From Arthrobacter sp. C2 (GTDB lineage Bacteria > Actinomycetota > Actinomycetes > Actinomycetales > Micrococcaceae), in the NCBI GenBank assembly GCA_024207135.1, contig CP042428.1, forward strand, positions 3,968,001-4,032,000: a stretch of DNA of 64,000 nt, given 5' to 3'. The first letter of the stretch is position 1. Every line of letters begins with the position of its first letter. Under the pieces are notes generated by a model. That model was given only the letters and a program-made list of their open reading frames with translations. It ran no database searches and was not told the origin of the DNA. The translations under genes and the position numbers were made by a program. Shown in pieces: positions 55,042 through 64,000 of this stretch.

Positions 55042-56828
55042 TAGTACTTACGCTCCATCGGCTGGTAACGGGTGAAGATAACGGGCTTGGTTTCCATGCG
55101 GATGCCGGGAATGCCCTCGGTGGTGGCCGTTGCATCGCGGTACGACATCGAGTGCTTCATGAAGTTCTCGTCGTCGCGGTTCGGGAAGTCCTCGCGGTAG
55201 TGACCGCCGCGGGATTCCTTGCGGTGCATGGCGGCTGCGGTCATGACCTCGGCCATGTCCAGCAGGAAGCCAAGCTCGATGGCCTCAAGCAGATCAAGGT
55301 TGAAACGCTTGCCCTTGTCCTGGACCGATACGTTCTTGTAGCGCTCGCGCAGTTCCTCGATGACCTCGAGTGCCCGGTTCAGCGAGTCCTTGTCACGGAA
55401 CACCTGGACGTTGGCGTCCATGATGTCCTGCAGTTCCTTGCGCAGCACTGCGACGCGCTCGGTTCCGGTGGAGTTGATCATGGCATCGATCTGGTCCGTG
55501 GTGAACTTCTCCGGATCCTCGGGAAGCTCGACGAACTCGGCGCCCAGGGCGTACTTGGCTGCGGAGATGCCGGCGCGCTTGCCGAACACGTTGATGTCCA
55601 GCAGCGAGTTGGTGCCCAGGCGGTTGGAGCCGTGCACCGAGACGCAGGCAACCTCGCCGGCGGCAAAGAGGCCCGGAATCACGGTGTCGTTGTCCTGGAG
55701 GACCTCGGCGTCGATGTTGGTCGGGATGCCGCCCATGACGTAGTGCGCGGTCGGGAAGACCGGCACCGGATCGGTGTACGGCTCCACACCCAGGTAGGTG
55801 CGGGCGAACTCGGTGATGTCCGGGAGCTTGGCGTCGATGTGCGCCGGCTCCAGGTGCGTCAGGTCGAGCAGCACGTAGTCCTTGTTCGGGCCGCAGCCGC
55901 GGCCCTCGCGCACCTCGTTGGCCATCGACCGGGCGACGATGTCACGCGGTGCGAGGTCCTTGATGGTCGGGGCGTAGCGCTCCATGAAGCGCTCGCCCTC
56001 GGAGTTGCGCAGGATGGCGCCTTCGCCGCGGGCGGCTTCGGAGAGCAGGATGCCCAGGCCGGCCAGGCCGGTCGGGTGGAACTGCACGAATTCCATGTCC
56101 TCCAGCGGGATGCCCTTGCGGAACGCGATGCCCATGCCGTCACCGGTCAGGGTGTGGGCGTTGGAGGTGGTCTTGAAGACCTTGCCGGCGCCGCCGGTTG
56201 CGAAGATCACGGACTTGGCCTGGAAGACGTGGAGTTCGCCGGTGGCCAGGTCGTAGGAAACCACGCCTGCAACGCGCTTCTGCTTGTAGGCGGTGCCGTC
56301 CTCGCGGAAGGCATCCTCCTCAACCATGAGCATGTCCAGGACGTAGTACTCGTTGTAGAACTCGACGTTGTGCTTGACGCAGTTTTGGTACAGCGTCTGC
56401 AGGATCATGTGGCCGGTGCGGTCCGCTGCATAGCAGGCGCGGCGCACGGCGGCCTTGCCGTGGTCGCGGGTGTGGCCGCCGAAGCGACGCTGGTCGATCT
56501 TGCCCTCGGGCGTGCGGTTGAACGGCAGGCCCATCTTTTCCAGGTCGAGCACGGCGTCGATGGCCTCCTTGGCCATGACCTCCGCCGCATCCTGGTCAAC
56601 GAGGTAGTCCCCGCCCTTGACCGTGTCAAAGGTGTGCCATTCCCAGTTGTCTTCTTCTACGTTGGCCAGTGCTGCACACATGCCACCCTGCGCTGCACCG
56701 GTGTGCGAACGGGTCGGGTAAAGCTTGGTGAGAACGGCCGTACGTGCGCGCTGGCCGGATTCGATGGCCGCGCGCATGCCTGCGCCGCCAGCTCCGACGA
56801 TCACGACGTCGTACTTGTGTACCTGCAT
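55041..56828 (-). CDS. sdhA: succinate dehydrogenase flavoprotein subunit
   Basis: 595 residues, normal for SdhA. The FAD-binding motif is VIVGAGGAGMRAAIES at residues 9-24, the covalent flavin histidine is His42 in SHTGAAQGGM, and the active-site region is GRGCGPNKDYVLLDLTHL. It oxidises succinate to fumarate in the citric acid cycle and respiratory chain. It lies between the membrane subunits and sdhB; a 53-base gap separates it from sdhD. AAGAGAG lies upstream of the ATG. Confidence 0.98.
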   Translation of the reverse strand: MQVHKYDVVIVGAGGAGMRAAIESGQRARTAVLTKLYPTRSHTGAAQGGMCAALANVEEDNWEWHTFDTVKGGDYLVDQDAAEVMAKEAIDAVLDLEKMGLPFNRTPEGKIDQRRFGGHTRDHGKAAVRRACYAADRTGHMILQTLYQNCVKHNVEFYNEYYVLDMLMVEEDAFREDGTAYKQKRVAGVVSYDLATGELHVFQAKSVIFATGGAGKVFKTTSNAHTLTGDGMGIAFRKGIPLEDMEFVQFHPTGLAGLGILLSEAARGEGAILRNSEGERFMERYAPTIKDLAPRDIVARSMANEVREGRGCGPNKDYVLLDLTHLEPAHIDAKLPDITEFARTYLGVEPYTDPVPVFPTAHYVMGGIPTNIDAEVLQDNDTVIPGLFAAGEVACVSVHGSNRLGTNSLLDINVFGKRAGISAAKYALGAEFVELPEDPEKFTTDQIDAMINSTGTERVAVLRKELQDIMDANVQVFRDKDSLNRALEVIEELRERYKNVSVQDKGKRFNLDLLEAIELGFLLDMAEVMTAAAMHRKESRGGHYREDFPNRDDENFMKHSMSYRDATATTEGIPGIRMETKPVIFTRYQPMERKY

Positions 56829-56881
56829 ACCTGATGCTCTCTTTTCTTGAATTCTCTACTTCGGTGAACGGGAACCGAAGA

Positions 56882-57328
56882 TTACTGGCAGACCGAAAGG
56901 GTGCTGCCGGGGATGCACGGATCGAAGGTGAAGATCACCAGGGTGCCCAGGACGACAATGACGATGGTCGCGACGTAGAGGATGCCCTTGAGCCACACGC
57001 GGGTGGCGGGCTTCTCGGCGTAGTCGTTGATGATGGTGCGCACGCCGTTGGTGCCGTGCAGCATGGCAAGCCAGAGCATTGCCAGGTCCCAGAACATCCA
57101 GACCGGGTCGGCCCACTTGCCGGCGACGAAGCCGAAGTCGATGCCCGTGATGCCTTCGCCGAGCATCAGGTTGGCGAAGAGGTGCCCGAAGATCAGCACG
57201 ATCAGCGCGACGCCGGACAGGCGCATGAAGAGCCATGCGATCATTTCAAAGCTGCCGCGGGACTTGCGCGCGCGGACATACTTCGGGTCGAGCCGTTGGC
57301 TGCGGGGTGCAGCGATATCTGCCGACAT
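56882..57328 (-). CDS. sdhD: succinate dehydrogenase membrane anchor subunit
   Basis: 148 residues with three membrane spans (FMRLSGVALIVLIFGHLFANLML, WDLAMLWLAMLHGTNGV and GILYVATIVIVVLGTLVIFTF). Histidines in the first two spans are suited to heme b ligation. GGAGG lies ten bases before the ATG at 57328. The stop lies before sdhA by 53 bases and the start follows the sdhC stop by three bases. It anchors complex II and helps bind menaquinone. Confidence 0.93.
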   Translation of the reverse strand: MSADIAAPRSQRLDPKYVRARKSRGSFEMIAWLFMRLSGVALIVLIFGHLFANLMLGEGITGIDFGFVAGKWADPVWMFWDLAMLWLAMLHGTNGVRTIINDYAEKPATRVWLKGILYVATIVIVVLGTLVIFTFDPCIPGSTLSVCQ

Positions 57329-57331
57329 GGG

Positions 57332-57712
57332 TTAGTGACCTCCAAAGGCGATAGACAGGTGGCGAATCGAGAATGCCACCATGGTGATGACCCACAGTGC
57401 CAAAACGCCCCAAAGCATCTGGCGGTGGTACTTGGTTCCCGACTTCCAGAAGTCCACCAGGATCAGGCGCAGGCCATTGAATGCGTGGAAGACGATGGCG
57501 GCGACCAGAGCGGTTTCGCCCAGTGCCATCAGCGGGTTCTTGTAGGTGGACATGACCGCGTCATAGGCGCCGGGGGAAACCCGGACCAGCGACGTGTCGA
57601 GCACGTGGACCAAAAGGAATAAGAAAATAACGACACCTGTTACGCGATGCCCTACCCAAGACCACATGCCTTCATGGCCGCGGTAGAGGGTGCCTGACGA
57701 AGCCTTCGACAC
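57332..57712 (-). CDS. sdhC: succinate dehydrogenase cytochrome b556 subunit
   Basis: 126 residues with three spans, including GHRVTGVVIFLFLLVHVLDTSLV, VAAIVFHAFNGLRLILVDF and VLALWVITMVAFSI. RGHEGMWSWVGHRVTG is the family signature. The start is the GTG at 57712: the upstream ATG at 57727 contains the GGAGG ribosome binding site within its own codons, so it cannot be the start. It is the first gene of the operon. The divergent 250-base region to 57979 holds the promoters of sdh and of the next gene. Confidence 0.93.
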   Translation of the reverse strand: MSKASSGTLYRGHEGMWSWVGHRVTGVVIFLFLLVHVLDTSLVRVSPGAYDAVMSTYKNPLMALGETALVAAIVFHAFNGLRLILVDFWKSGTKYHRQMLWGVLALWVITMVAFSIRHLSIAFGGH

Positions 57713-57978
57713 TGAATTAACCTCCATGACTCACAAGGGCGCATGTGTATCTTCCACACAATAAATTGACGCCTTAGTGCGAGCGTTCCTTGCCCGATCT
57801 TAGACCACCTTGGACGGGCGTGCCCATTCTTTCCGTGTGCCGTGTGAGTAGGCTCACCGGATGAAAGGGTGGATCGGCTAAACATCCGGGAAATGCGCGA
57901 AATACAATAGGTTCCAATGCCCTATTTCATAATCGGCCAACACCGCAATCTTCGGGTTCATCAACTAGCCTTAGTCGG

Positions 57979-59091
57979 ATGAACGCTGAACTCTTGGCAC
58001 GATTCCACGGGGTCATCCCCGCCGGTGGTGTCGGCACCCGACTCTGGCCGCTCTCGCGTGCCGCGGCCCCGAAATTCCTCCACGACCTGACCGGCTCCGG
58101 ATCGACCCTGATTCGCGCCACCTATGAGCGGCTCATCCCGCTGGCCGGTGAGAACATCATGGTGGTCACCGGGCGCGCCCACCGCGCGGCGGTGCTGGCC
58201 CAACTCCCGGAAATCAGCGACCTGAACCTGGTCCTGGAACCGGACCCGAAGGATTCGGCGGCCGCCATCGGCCTGGCCGCCGCCATCCTCTACTTGCGCA
58301 ATCCCGAGACCATCATGGGTTCCTTCGCCGCCGACCAGGTCATCGTCCCGGTCGAGGTCTTCCAGGAATCGGTCCGCGAGGCCATCCACACGGCTGCCAC
58401 CGGCAAGATCGTCACCATCGGCATCCGACCCACCACGCCCTCCACCGGCTTCGGGTACATCCGGGCCGGGGAAAAGCTCCAGGTCTCCGGAGCACCCACG
58501 GCGCGCGACGTAGTCGAGTTCGTGGAGAAGCCGAACGAGGACACGGCCCGCCGCTACCTGGCCGACGGCGGCTACCTCTGGAACGCCGGCATGTTCGTCG
58601 CGCCGGTGGCCCTGATGCTCAAGCACCTGCAGCGCAGCGAACCGGTGCTCTACGCGGGCCTGATGGAGATCGCCCAGGCCTGGGAAACCGGGGACCGGGT
58701 GGATACCATCAACCGCATCTGGCCGACCCTTCCCAAGACCGCCATCGACTACGCCGTGGCCGAGCCTGCCGCGGCCGCCGGCGACGTGGCAGTGATCCCC
58801 GGCGTCTTCAACTGGGACGACGTGGGGGACTTCGCAGCCATTGGTCGGCTGAACCCCGCCAGTGAAAAGACCGGCGTCACCGTGGTGGGTAGCAACCCGC
58901 GCGTGTACTCGGACAACGCCACCGGCGTGGTGGTCACCGACTCCAAGCGCGTGATCGCCCTGATCGGAATCCACGACGTGGTTGTTGTCGACACCCCCGA
59001 CGCGCTGCTGGTCACCACCAAGGAGCATGCGCAGTCGGTAAAGGCCACCGTGGAAAAGCTCAAGGAAGAGGGCGTCGTGGACGTCCTGTAG
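57979..59091 (+). CDS. manC: mannose-1-phosphate guanylyltransferase
   Basis: 370 residues of the nucleotidyltransferase fold, making GDP-mannose from mannose-1-phosphate and GTP for mannosylated glycans and lipids. The N-terminal pyrophosphorylase motif is GVIPAGGVGTRLWPLSR, with metal/sugar elements GSFAADQVI near residue 114, VEFVEKPNED near 178, and YLWNAGMFV. The length lacks the isomerase domain of bifunctional enzymes. The ATG at 57979 has only a weak ribosome binding site. It is divergent from sdhC and followed by a terminator. The symbol rests on family similarity. Confidence 0.92.
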   Translation: MNAELLARFHGVIPAGGVGTRLWPLSRAAAPKFLHDLTGSGSTLIRATYERLIPLAGENIMVVTGRAHRAAVLAQLPEISDLNLVLEPDPKDSAAAIGLAAAILYLRNPETIMGSFAADQVIVPVEVFQESVREAIHTAATGKIVTIGIRPTTPSTGFGYIRAGEKLQVSGAPTARDVVEFVEKPNEDTARRYLADGGYLWNAGMFVAPVALMLKHLQRSEPVLYAGLMEIAQAWETGDRVDTINRIWPTLPKTAIDYAVAEPAAAAGDVAVIPGVFNWDDVGDFAAIGRLNPASEKTGVTVVGSNPRVYSDNATGVVVTDSKRVIALIGIHDVVVVDTPDALLVTTKEHAQSVKATVEKLKEEGVVDVL

Positions 59092-59120
59092 TTCTTGCCC
59101 CGGCAGCCGCCGGGACTTCG

Positions 59121-59199
59121 ATGCCCCGCCCACAGGGACACGCCGGGAACCGAACGCGAAAGCGAAGCGGTTTCCGGCAGGTCCCGGCGGGGCATTTTT
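59121..59199 (+). terminator. terminator after manC
   Basis: Outer stem atgccccgcc with ggcggggcat, nested stem ccggaaacc/ggttccgg-type inside, followed by tttttg. It is one of the few in the window with a real U-tract. Confidence 0.85.
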
Positions 59200-59340
59200 G
59201 TGCCCGAAATTCCCCGGAATGCCGGGTGTTGCCACGATGCCCAACGATGATCACCGGCTGTGGGGAATCTCACCCGCAGGTGTATGGTAGACGCGCCCGG
59301 GCGGCTGCACGCGCACAAGTCATTGCTAGGCTCTCGAATC

Positions 59341-61536
59341 ATGAGTGCCGTCAAGTATTCAGATGACCCGGCTATACCCATAAACAACACGGAAAGTGCA
59401 ATCCCGCCCGACGCGGGGCCCAACCGCATCAACAAGGTCGTGTTCTTCGGTTCCGCCGCCGCGATCCTGGCCTTCACCCTCTGGGCGATGCTTGACCAGG
59501 CCGGCGCCCACGCCGTGATCACCGCGGTGGTCGGCTGGGTCGGGGCGACCTTCGGCTGGTGGTATTCGATGGTCGTGGTGATGGTCCTGGTATTCGTCAT
59601 CTCCATCGCGGTCTCCAAGGTCGGCAAGACCCGGCTGGGCCCGGACCACTCCCGCCCCACGTTCAACCTCTTCACCTGGACGGCCATGCTGTTCGCCGCC
59701 GGGATCGGCATAGACCTGATGTTCTTCTCGGTCTCCGAACCCGTCGCCCAGTTCCTGGCGCCGCCCACCGGCGAGGGCTCCAGCGTGGAAGCCGCCCGGC
59801 AGGCACTGGCCTGGACCCTGTTCCACTACGGCATCCTCGGCTGGGGGCTCTACGCCCTGATCGGCCTGGCCCTGGGCTACTTCGCCTACCGCCACAACCT
59901 GCCGCTGTCGATCCGCTCGGCGCTCTATCCGATCCTGGGCAAGCGCATCCACGGCCCATTGGGCCACGGCGTGGACATCGCCGCGGTGCTCGGCACCATC
60001 TTCGGCATCGCCACCTCGCTGGGCATCGGGGTGGCCCAACTGAACTTCGGCCTGAACTTCATGTTCGGCATCCCCGAGGGCACCTCGGTGCAGATCGCCC
60101 TGATCGTCATCGCCGTGGTCATGGCCACCGTCTCGGTGCTCACCGGCGTGGAAAAGGGCATCCGCCGGCTCTCGGAACTCAACGTGATCCTGTGCGTCGC
60201 CCTGATGCTCTTCGTGCTCTTCGCCGGCAAGACCCGCTTCCTGCTTGACGGGATCATCCTGAACATCGGGGACACGCTCTCGCGCTTCCCAGGCATGGCC
60301 CTGGACACCATGGCCTACGACCGCCCCGACGCATGGCTCAACGGCTGGACCCTGTTCTTCTGGGCCTGGTGGATCGCCTGGGCGCCGTTCGTCGGCCTCT
60401 TCCTGGCCCGCATCTCCCGCGGCCGCACCATCCGCCAGTTCGTCACCGGAGTGCTGGTGGTCCCGTTCGCGTTCATCCTGCTGTGGATCTCCATCTTCGG
60501 CAACAGCGCCCTGGACCTGGTGATGAACGGCAACGATGCGTTCGGGGACGTCGCCATGAACCAGCCCGAGCGTGCCTTCTACTCGCTGCTCGAGCAATAC
60601 CCGGCGGTCCCGCTGGTCGCGGCCGTCGCCACCTTCACCGGGCTGCTCTTCTACGTCACCAGCGCCGACTCCGGCGCCCTGGTCATGGCCAACTTCACCT
60701 CGCACCTCAAGGACGCCGAATCCGACGGCCCCAAGTGGGTGCGTGTCTTCTGGTCGGTGGCCACCGGCCTGCTGACCCTGGCGATGCTGCTGGTCGGCGG
60801 GGTGCCCACGCTGCAGAACGCCACGGTGATCATGGGCCTGCCATTCTCGGTGGTGCTGGTCTTCATCATGCTGGGGCTCTACAAGGCGCTGCGCGTCGAG
60901 CGCGCGCTGGCCGGAAGCTACAAGAACACCCTGCACACCGTGCTGGGTTCGCGCACCGGATCGACCGGGATCGACCACCGGCGCGGCTGGCGCCAACGCC
61001 TGGCCCGCACCCTGGCCTACCCCGGCCAGCGTGCGGCCCAGCGCTTCATGGAGGAGATCGTGACCCCGGCACTGGAGGAAGTGAACAACGAGTTCGCCAG
61101 CTCCGGGGTCGTCGGGGAACTGCACGTCGCCCCGGTGGGCCAGTTGGGCATCAAGTCCGTGGACCTGGTGGTCCCGCACGGGACCGAGCGTCCCTTCAAG
61201 TACCAGGTGTATCCGGTCGCGCTCAACGTGCCCTCCTATGCACGGGACTCCTCCACGGGGGAGAAGTACTACCGCATGGAGGTCTTCTCCCAGGAGGGCT
61301 CCCACGGGTACGACCTCATGGGCTGCACCCGCGAGCAGATCATTTCCGACGTGCTGGACCAGTACGAGGTGCACATGTCCTTCCTGCGTGCGCAGGCCAA
61401 CACCGACGGTCTGAGCCAGATCGCCGAGACCACGCTGCCCAAGACCGACTGGGACAGCGACTTCGACACCGGGATGATTCCCATGATCAAGACCGGGCCC
61501 GTTGCGGGCGCGGAGAAGGAAGAGGAAAACGCATGA
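59341..61536 (+). CDS. BCCT-family choline/glycine betaine transporter
   Basis: 731 residues. Twelve spans carry the BCCT core, with the tryptophan-rich segment FFWAWWIAWAPFVGLFLARISRGRT and an N-terminal FTWTAMLFAAGIGIDLMFFSVSEP. A cytoplasmic tail of about 190 residues follows, as in BetT/OpuD proteins that respond to osmotic stress. The ATG at 59341 is chosen (MSAVKYSDD); upstream in-frame codons lack a binding site. The stop overlaps the next ATG (ATGA). Its linkage to betaine-aldehyde and choline dehydrogenases makes choline the probable substrate. Confidence 0.93.
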   Translation: MSAVKYSDDPAIPINNTESAIPPDAGPNRINKVVFFGSAAAILAFTLWAMLDQAGAHAVITAVVGWVGATFGWWYSMVVVMVLVFVISIAVSKVGKTRLGPDHSRPTFNLFTWTAMLFAAGIGIDLMFFSVSEPVAQFLAPPTGEGSSVEAARQALAWTLFHYGILGWGLYALIGLALGYFAYRHNLPLSIRSALYPILGKRIHGPLGHGVDIAAVLGTIFGIATSLGIGVAQLNFGLNFMFGIPEGTSVQIALIVIAVVMATVSVLTGVEKGIRRLSELNVILCVALMLFVLFAGKTRFLLDGIILNIGDTLSRFPGMALDTMAYDRPDAWLNGWTLFFWAWWIAWAPFVGLFLARISRGRTIRQFVTGVLVVPFAFILLWISIFGNSALDLVMNGNDAFGDVAMNQPERAFYSLLEQYPAVPLVAAVATFTGLLFYVTSADSGALVMANFTSHLKDAESDGPKWVRVFWSVATGLLTLAMLLVGGVPTLQNATVIMGLPFSVVLVFIMLGLYKALRVERALAGSYKNTLHTVLGSRTGSTGIDHRRGWRQRLARTLAYPGQRAAQRFMEEIVTPALEEVNNEFASSGVVGELHVAPVGQLGIKSVDLVVPHGTERPFKYQVYPVALNVPSYARDSSTGEKYYRMEVFSQEGSHGYDLMGCTREQIISDVLDQYEVHMSFLRAQANTDGLSQIAETTLPKTDWDSDFDTGMIPMIKTGPVAGAEKEEENA

Positions 61537-63089
61537 GCCAGGCCATCAACGATCCAACAGCGGGCGCCAACGGGTTCGGCCCGGGCACCACCATCTACAT
61601 CAACGGGGCCTGGGCCCCGGCCGCGGACGGCGGCACCCGGGAGATCACCTGCCCGGGCACCGGCGAGCACGTCGCCACGGTCTCCGAGGGAACCGGCGCC
61701 GACTCCGAACGCGCCATCGCCGCGGCCCGGGCCTCCTTCGACTCCGGGGTGTGGACCTCGGTCCCGGCCCCCCAGCGCGGGGACTTCCTGCTGAGGGTCG
61801 CCGCCCGGCTGCTGGAGCGCCAGGAGGAATTCGCCCGCGCCGAGGCCCTGGACACCGGCAAGCGCATGTACGAGGCACGCCTAGACATCCAGGACATCGC
61901 CGCGAGCTTCAGCTACTTCGGCAAGCTCTCCGGCCAGGAACCGGGCCGGGTCGTCGACGCCGGGGACGCCAACGTGGTCTCGCGGATCGTCTACGAACCG
62001 GTCGGCGTGGTCTCCATGATCACCCCGTGGAACTACCCGCTGCTGCAGGCCGCCTGGAAGATCGCCCCGGCCCTGGCCGCCGGTTGCTCCTTCATCCTCA
62101 AGCCCGCCGAGCTGACCCCCTCCACGGCCATCTTGATGATGGACGTCCTGCAGGAACTGGGCCTGCCCGACGGGGTGGCGAACCTGGTCACCGGCGCCGG
62201 GTCCGCGGTCGGCCCGGCCCTGTCCGCGCACCGCGACGTGGACATGGTCTCCTTCACCGGGGGACTGGCCACCGGGCGGGTCATCGCCGCCGCGGCGGCC
62301 GGCACCGTGAAAAAGGTCGCCCTGGAACTGGGCGGCAAGAACCCCAACGTGATCTTCGCCGACGCCGACTTCGACGCCGCGGTGGACAATGCCCTGAACG
62401 GCGCCTTCGTGCACTCCGGGCAGGTCTGTTCCGCCGGTGCCCGGCTGGTGGTGGAGGAATCCATCGCCGAGGCCTTCGTCGACGAACTGGTCCGCCGCGC
62501 CCGGCTGATCCGCCTGGGCGGACCGTTTGACCAGAACGCGGAGACCGGTCCGCTGATCTCCGCCGAGCACCTGGCCAAGGTCGACGCCTACGTGCAGGCC
62601 GGCATCGCCGAGGGCGCACGCCTGCGCTGCGGCGGCCGGAAGGCCACCAACCAGGACGGCAAGGACCTGGAATCCGGGCACTTCTACCTGCCCACGATCC
62701 TGGATCGGGTCGCCGGGAGCATGTCGGTGGCCCGGGAGGAGGCCTTCGGCCCGACGCTGACGGTGGAAACCTTCCGCACCGAGGCCCAGGCCGTGGCCAT
62801 CGGCAACGACACCGACTACGGGCTGGCCGGGGCCGTATGGACCCGGGACGCCGGGCGCGCCCAGCGCGTGGCCGGGGCGCTGCGCCACGGCACCGTGTGG
62901 ATCAACGACTTCCACCCCTACCTGCCGCAGGCCGAATGGGGCGGCTTCGGCCAATCCGGGGTGGGCCGCGAGCTGGGTCCTACGGGCCTGGCCGAGTACC
63001 AGGAAGCCAAGCACATCTACCAGAACCTCGACCCGCAGGTCACCGGCTGGTTCGAGGACCAGGCACAGGCACAGGACAAGGACAGCTAG
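61533..63089 (+). CDS. betB: betaine-aldehyde dehydrogenase
   Basis: 518 residues of the aldehyde dehydrogenase superfamily. The general-base glutamate is in VALELGGKNP and the catalytic cysteine in HSGQVCSAGARLV. NAD-site landmarks are VSMITPWNYPLLQAAWKIAP and SFTGG. It converts betaine aldehyde to glycine betaine. The ATG at 61533 overlaps the transporter stop by four bases, so they are coupled. A glycine-to-substrate call is based on its place between a BCCT transporter and a choline-dehydrogenase-like gene; other ALDH substrates remain possible. Confidence 0.9.
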   Translation: MSQAINDPTAGANGFGPGTTIYINGAWAPAADGGTREITCPGTGEHVATVSEGTGADSERAIAAARASFDSGVWTSVPAPQRGDFLLRVAARLLERQEEFARAEALDTGKRMYEARLDIQDIAASFSYFGKLSGQEPGRVVDAGDANVVSRIVYEPVGVVSMITPWNYPLLQAAWKIAPALAAGCSFILKPAELTPSTAILMMDVLQELGLPDGVANLVTGAGSAVGPALSAHRDVDMVSFTGGLATGRVIAAAAAGTVKKVALELGGKNPNVIFADADFDAAVDNALNGAFVHSGQVCSAGARLVVEESIAEAFVDELVRRARLIRLGGPFDQNAETGPLISAEHLAKVDAYVQAGIAEGARLRCGGRKATNQDGKDLESGHFYLPTILDRVAGSMSVAREEAFGPTLTVETFRTEAQAVAIGNDTDYGLAGAVWTRDAGRAQRVAGALRHGTVWINDFHPYLPQAEWGGFGQSGVGRELGPTGLAEYQEAKHIYQNLDPQVTGWFEDQAQAQDKDS

Positions 63090-63091
63090 GG

Positions 63092-64000
63092 ATGGAGAAC
63101 CTGAACGTGGGCACCGAGAACGCACCAACCCCCCAGACCGCATTCGACTACCTCGTCGTCGGCGGCGGCTCCGCCGGGGCCGCGGTCGCGGCCCGGCTCT
63201 CGGAGGACCCGTCCGTCACGGTCGCGCTGATCGAGGCCGGACCGGATGACCGGGGCATCGACGAGGTCTTGCAGCTGGACCGCTGGATGGAACTGCTCGA
63301 ATCCGGCTACGACTGGGACTACCCGATCGAGGAGCAGGAAAACGGCAACTCGTTCATGCGCCACTCGCGGGCCAAGGTCATGGGCGGGTGCTCGAGCCAC
63401 AATTCCTGCATCGCGTTCTGGGCCCCGGCCCAGGACCTGGACGCCTGGGAGAACGAGCACGGGGCTACCGGCTGGAACGCCGAGATGGGCTTCCGGCTCT
63501 ACAAGCAGCTGGAAACCAACGAGAACGCCGGCCCGGAGGCCCCGCACCACGGGGATGCCGGCCCGGTGAGGCTGATGAACGTGCCCCCGAACGACCCCTG
63601 CGGCGTCGCGGTGCTCGATGCCTGCGAACAGGCCGGGATCCCGCGGGCCACGTTCAACAACAATCAGACGGTGCTCAACGGGGCGAACTTCTTCCAGATC
63701 AACAGGTTGGAAGACGGAACCAGGTCCTCCTCCTCGGTCTCCTACATCCACCCGATCGCGCAGCGGAAGAACTTCACGCTGCTCACCGGGCTGCAGGCCA
63801 GCAAGCTGCGCTTCAACGAGGCCAAAGCTTGCATCGGCGTCGATGTGGTCGAGGGTGCCTTCGGGCGCACCACACAGCTGAGCGCCCGCCGCGAGGTCGT
63901 CGTCTCGGCCGGTGCGATCGACACGCCCAAGCTGCTGATGCTCTCGGGCATCGGTCCGGCGCAGCATCTGGCCGAGCACGGCATCGAGGTGCTGGCCGAC
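63092..64000 (+). CDS. betA: GMC oxidoreductase, choline dehydrogenase-like (incomplete at window end)
   Basis: 303 codons are visible and the frame is still open at the window edge; full-length family members have about 500-560 residues. The FAD-binding motif VVGGGSAGAAVAARLSE lies at residues 22-38, followed by the GMC signature HSRAKVMGGCSSHN near 91-104 and VVVSAGAIDTPKLLMLSGIG near residue 270-289. It would oxidise choline to betaine aldehyde, the substrate of the preceding gene, whose stop is only two bases upstream. The ATG at 63092 is the natural start. Confidence 0.9.
   Translation, partial: MENLNVGTENAPTPQTAFDYLVVGGGSAGAAVAARLSEDPSVTVALIEAGPDDRGIDEVLQLDRWMELLESGYDWDYPIEEQENGNSFMRHSRAKVMGGCSSHNSCIAFWAPAQDLDAWENEHGATGWNAEMGFRLYKQLETNENAGPEAPHHGDAGPVRLMNVPPNDPCGVAVLDACEQAGIPRATFNNNQTVLNGANFFQINRLEDGTRSSSSVSYIHPIAQRKNFTLLTGLQASKLRFNEAKACIGVDVVEGAFGRTTQLSARREVVVSAGAIDTPKLLMLSGIGPAQHLAEHGIEVLAD

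Noticed and set aside
55014-56834. 606-codon open frame antisense to sdhA
   Set aside because: sdhA on the other strand is unmistakable; the antisense frame shows no family features.
59359-61374. 671-codon open frame antisense to the BCCT transporter
   Set aside because: Composition is dominated by Gly, Asp, His, Gln and Arg, as expected for the reverse frame of a membrane protein gene; no start signal or domain.
60333-61532. Long in-frame extension upstream of betB
   Set aside because: It runs in another frame of the BCCT gene and adds Arg/Pro/Gly-rich sequence; the ATG at 61533 with its ATGA overlap is the natural start.

Overview
The window is high-GC DNA densely packed with genes on both strands. 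Gene order and protein types point to an actinobacterium of the Micrococcaceae (Arthrobacter/Paeniglutamicibacter-like). The signs are a ZTP riboswitch before glyA-folD, a DtxR/IdeR-type iron box, a xth-trpS-2H phosphoesterase-YihY block beside sdhCDAB, and an actinobacterial Tad pilus operon. Placement below family is inference. No rRNA, tRNA or CRISPR array was seen.

Layout. 1-2.9 kb: OsmC-like protein, an HTTM-like membrane protein with a small anchored partner, and an orphan membrane protein. 3-11.2 kb: a folate / one-carbon neighbourhood, with purU and a flavin monooxygenase-like protein on the minus strand, then a ZTP riboswitch driving glyA and folD, and an M20 glutamate carboxypeptidase-like peptidase beside an AbgT-family transporter, as expected for uptake and cleavage of p-aminobenzoyl-glutamate. 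11.3-16.3 kb: a double-domain Lrp/AsnC regulator, a NarL-type two-component pair, a SHOCT protein and a fatty acid desaturase. 16.6-20.5 kb: a three-gene ferric iron ABC importer behind a good DtxR/IdeR box. 20.5-27 kb: a catabolic-looking island with an MFS transporter and a complete class I cytochrome P450 system (P450, 2Fe-2S ferredoxin, ferredoxin reductase), flanked by two LysR paralogues.

27-34.3 kb (minus strand): a Tad/Flp pilus operon transcribed flp-tadE-tadG-cpaB-cpaE-cpaF-tadB-tadC. Its promoter, flp gene and the first codons of tadE occur a second time at about 38.0-38.6 kb. The two copies are separated by a decayed ISL3-type element that was itself hit by an IS5-type element (CTAG target duplication) and an IS630-type element (TA duplication). 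38.6-43 kb is accessory DNA: gene fragments, a VOC protein, a NYN-nuclease/LOTUS-like protein and an EVE-like protein with an unassigned C-terminal half.

43-50.3 kb: two envelope-anchored proteins of unknown role, a convergent giant secreted protein (about 1550 residues, four DUF4082-type repeats) and a small membrane protein. 50.4-59.2 kb: housekeeping genes (xth, trpS, 2H phosphoesterase, YihY-family, sdhCDAB on the minus strand, mannose-1-phosphate guanylyltransferase). 59.3-64 kb: a glycine betaine operon with a BCCT transporter, betaine-aldehyde dehydrogenase and a choline dehydrogenase-like GMC oxidoreductase cut by the window edge.

Most promising for follow-up: the NYN/LOTUS and EVE-like gene pair beside the insertion-sequence cluster, the P450 island with its unusual I-helix, and the duplicated flp module, whose two pilins are identical for 53 residues and then differ completely. 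All statements come from reading the sequence; no database search was possible.
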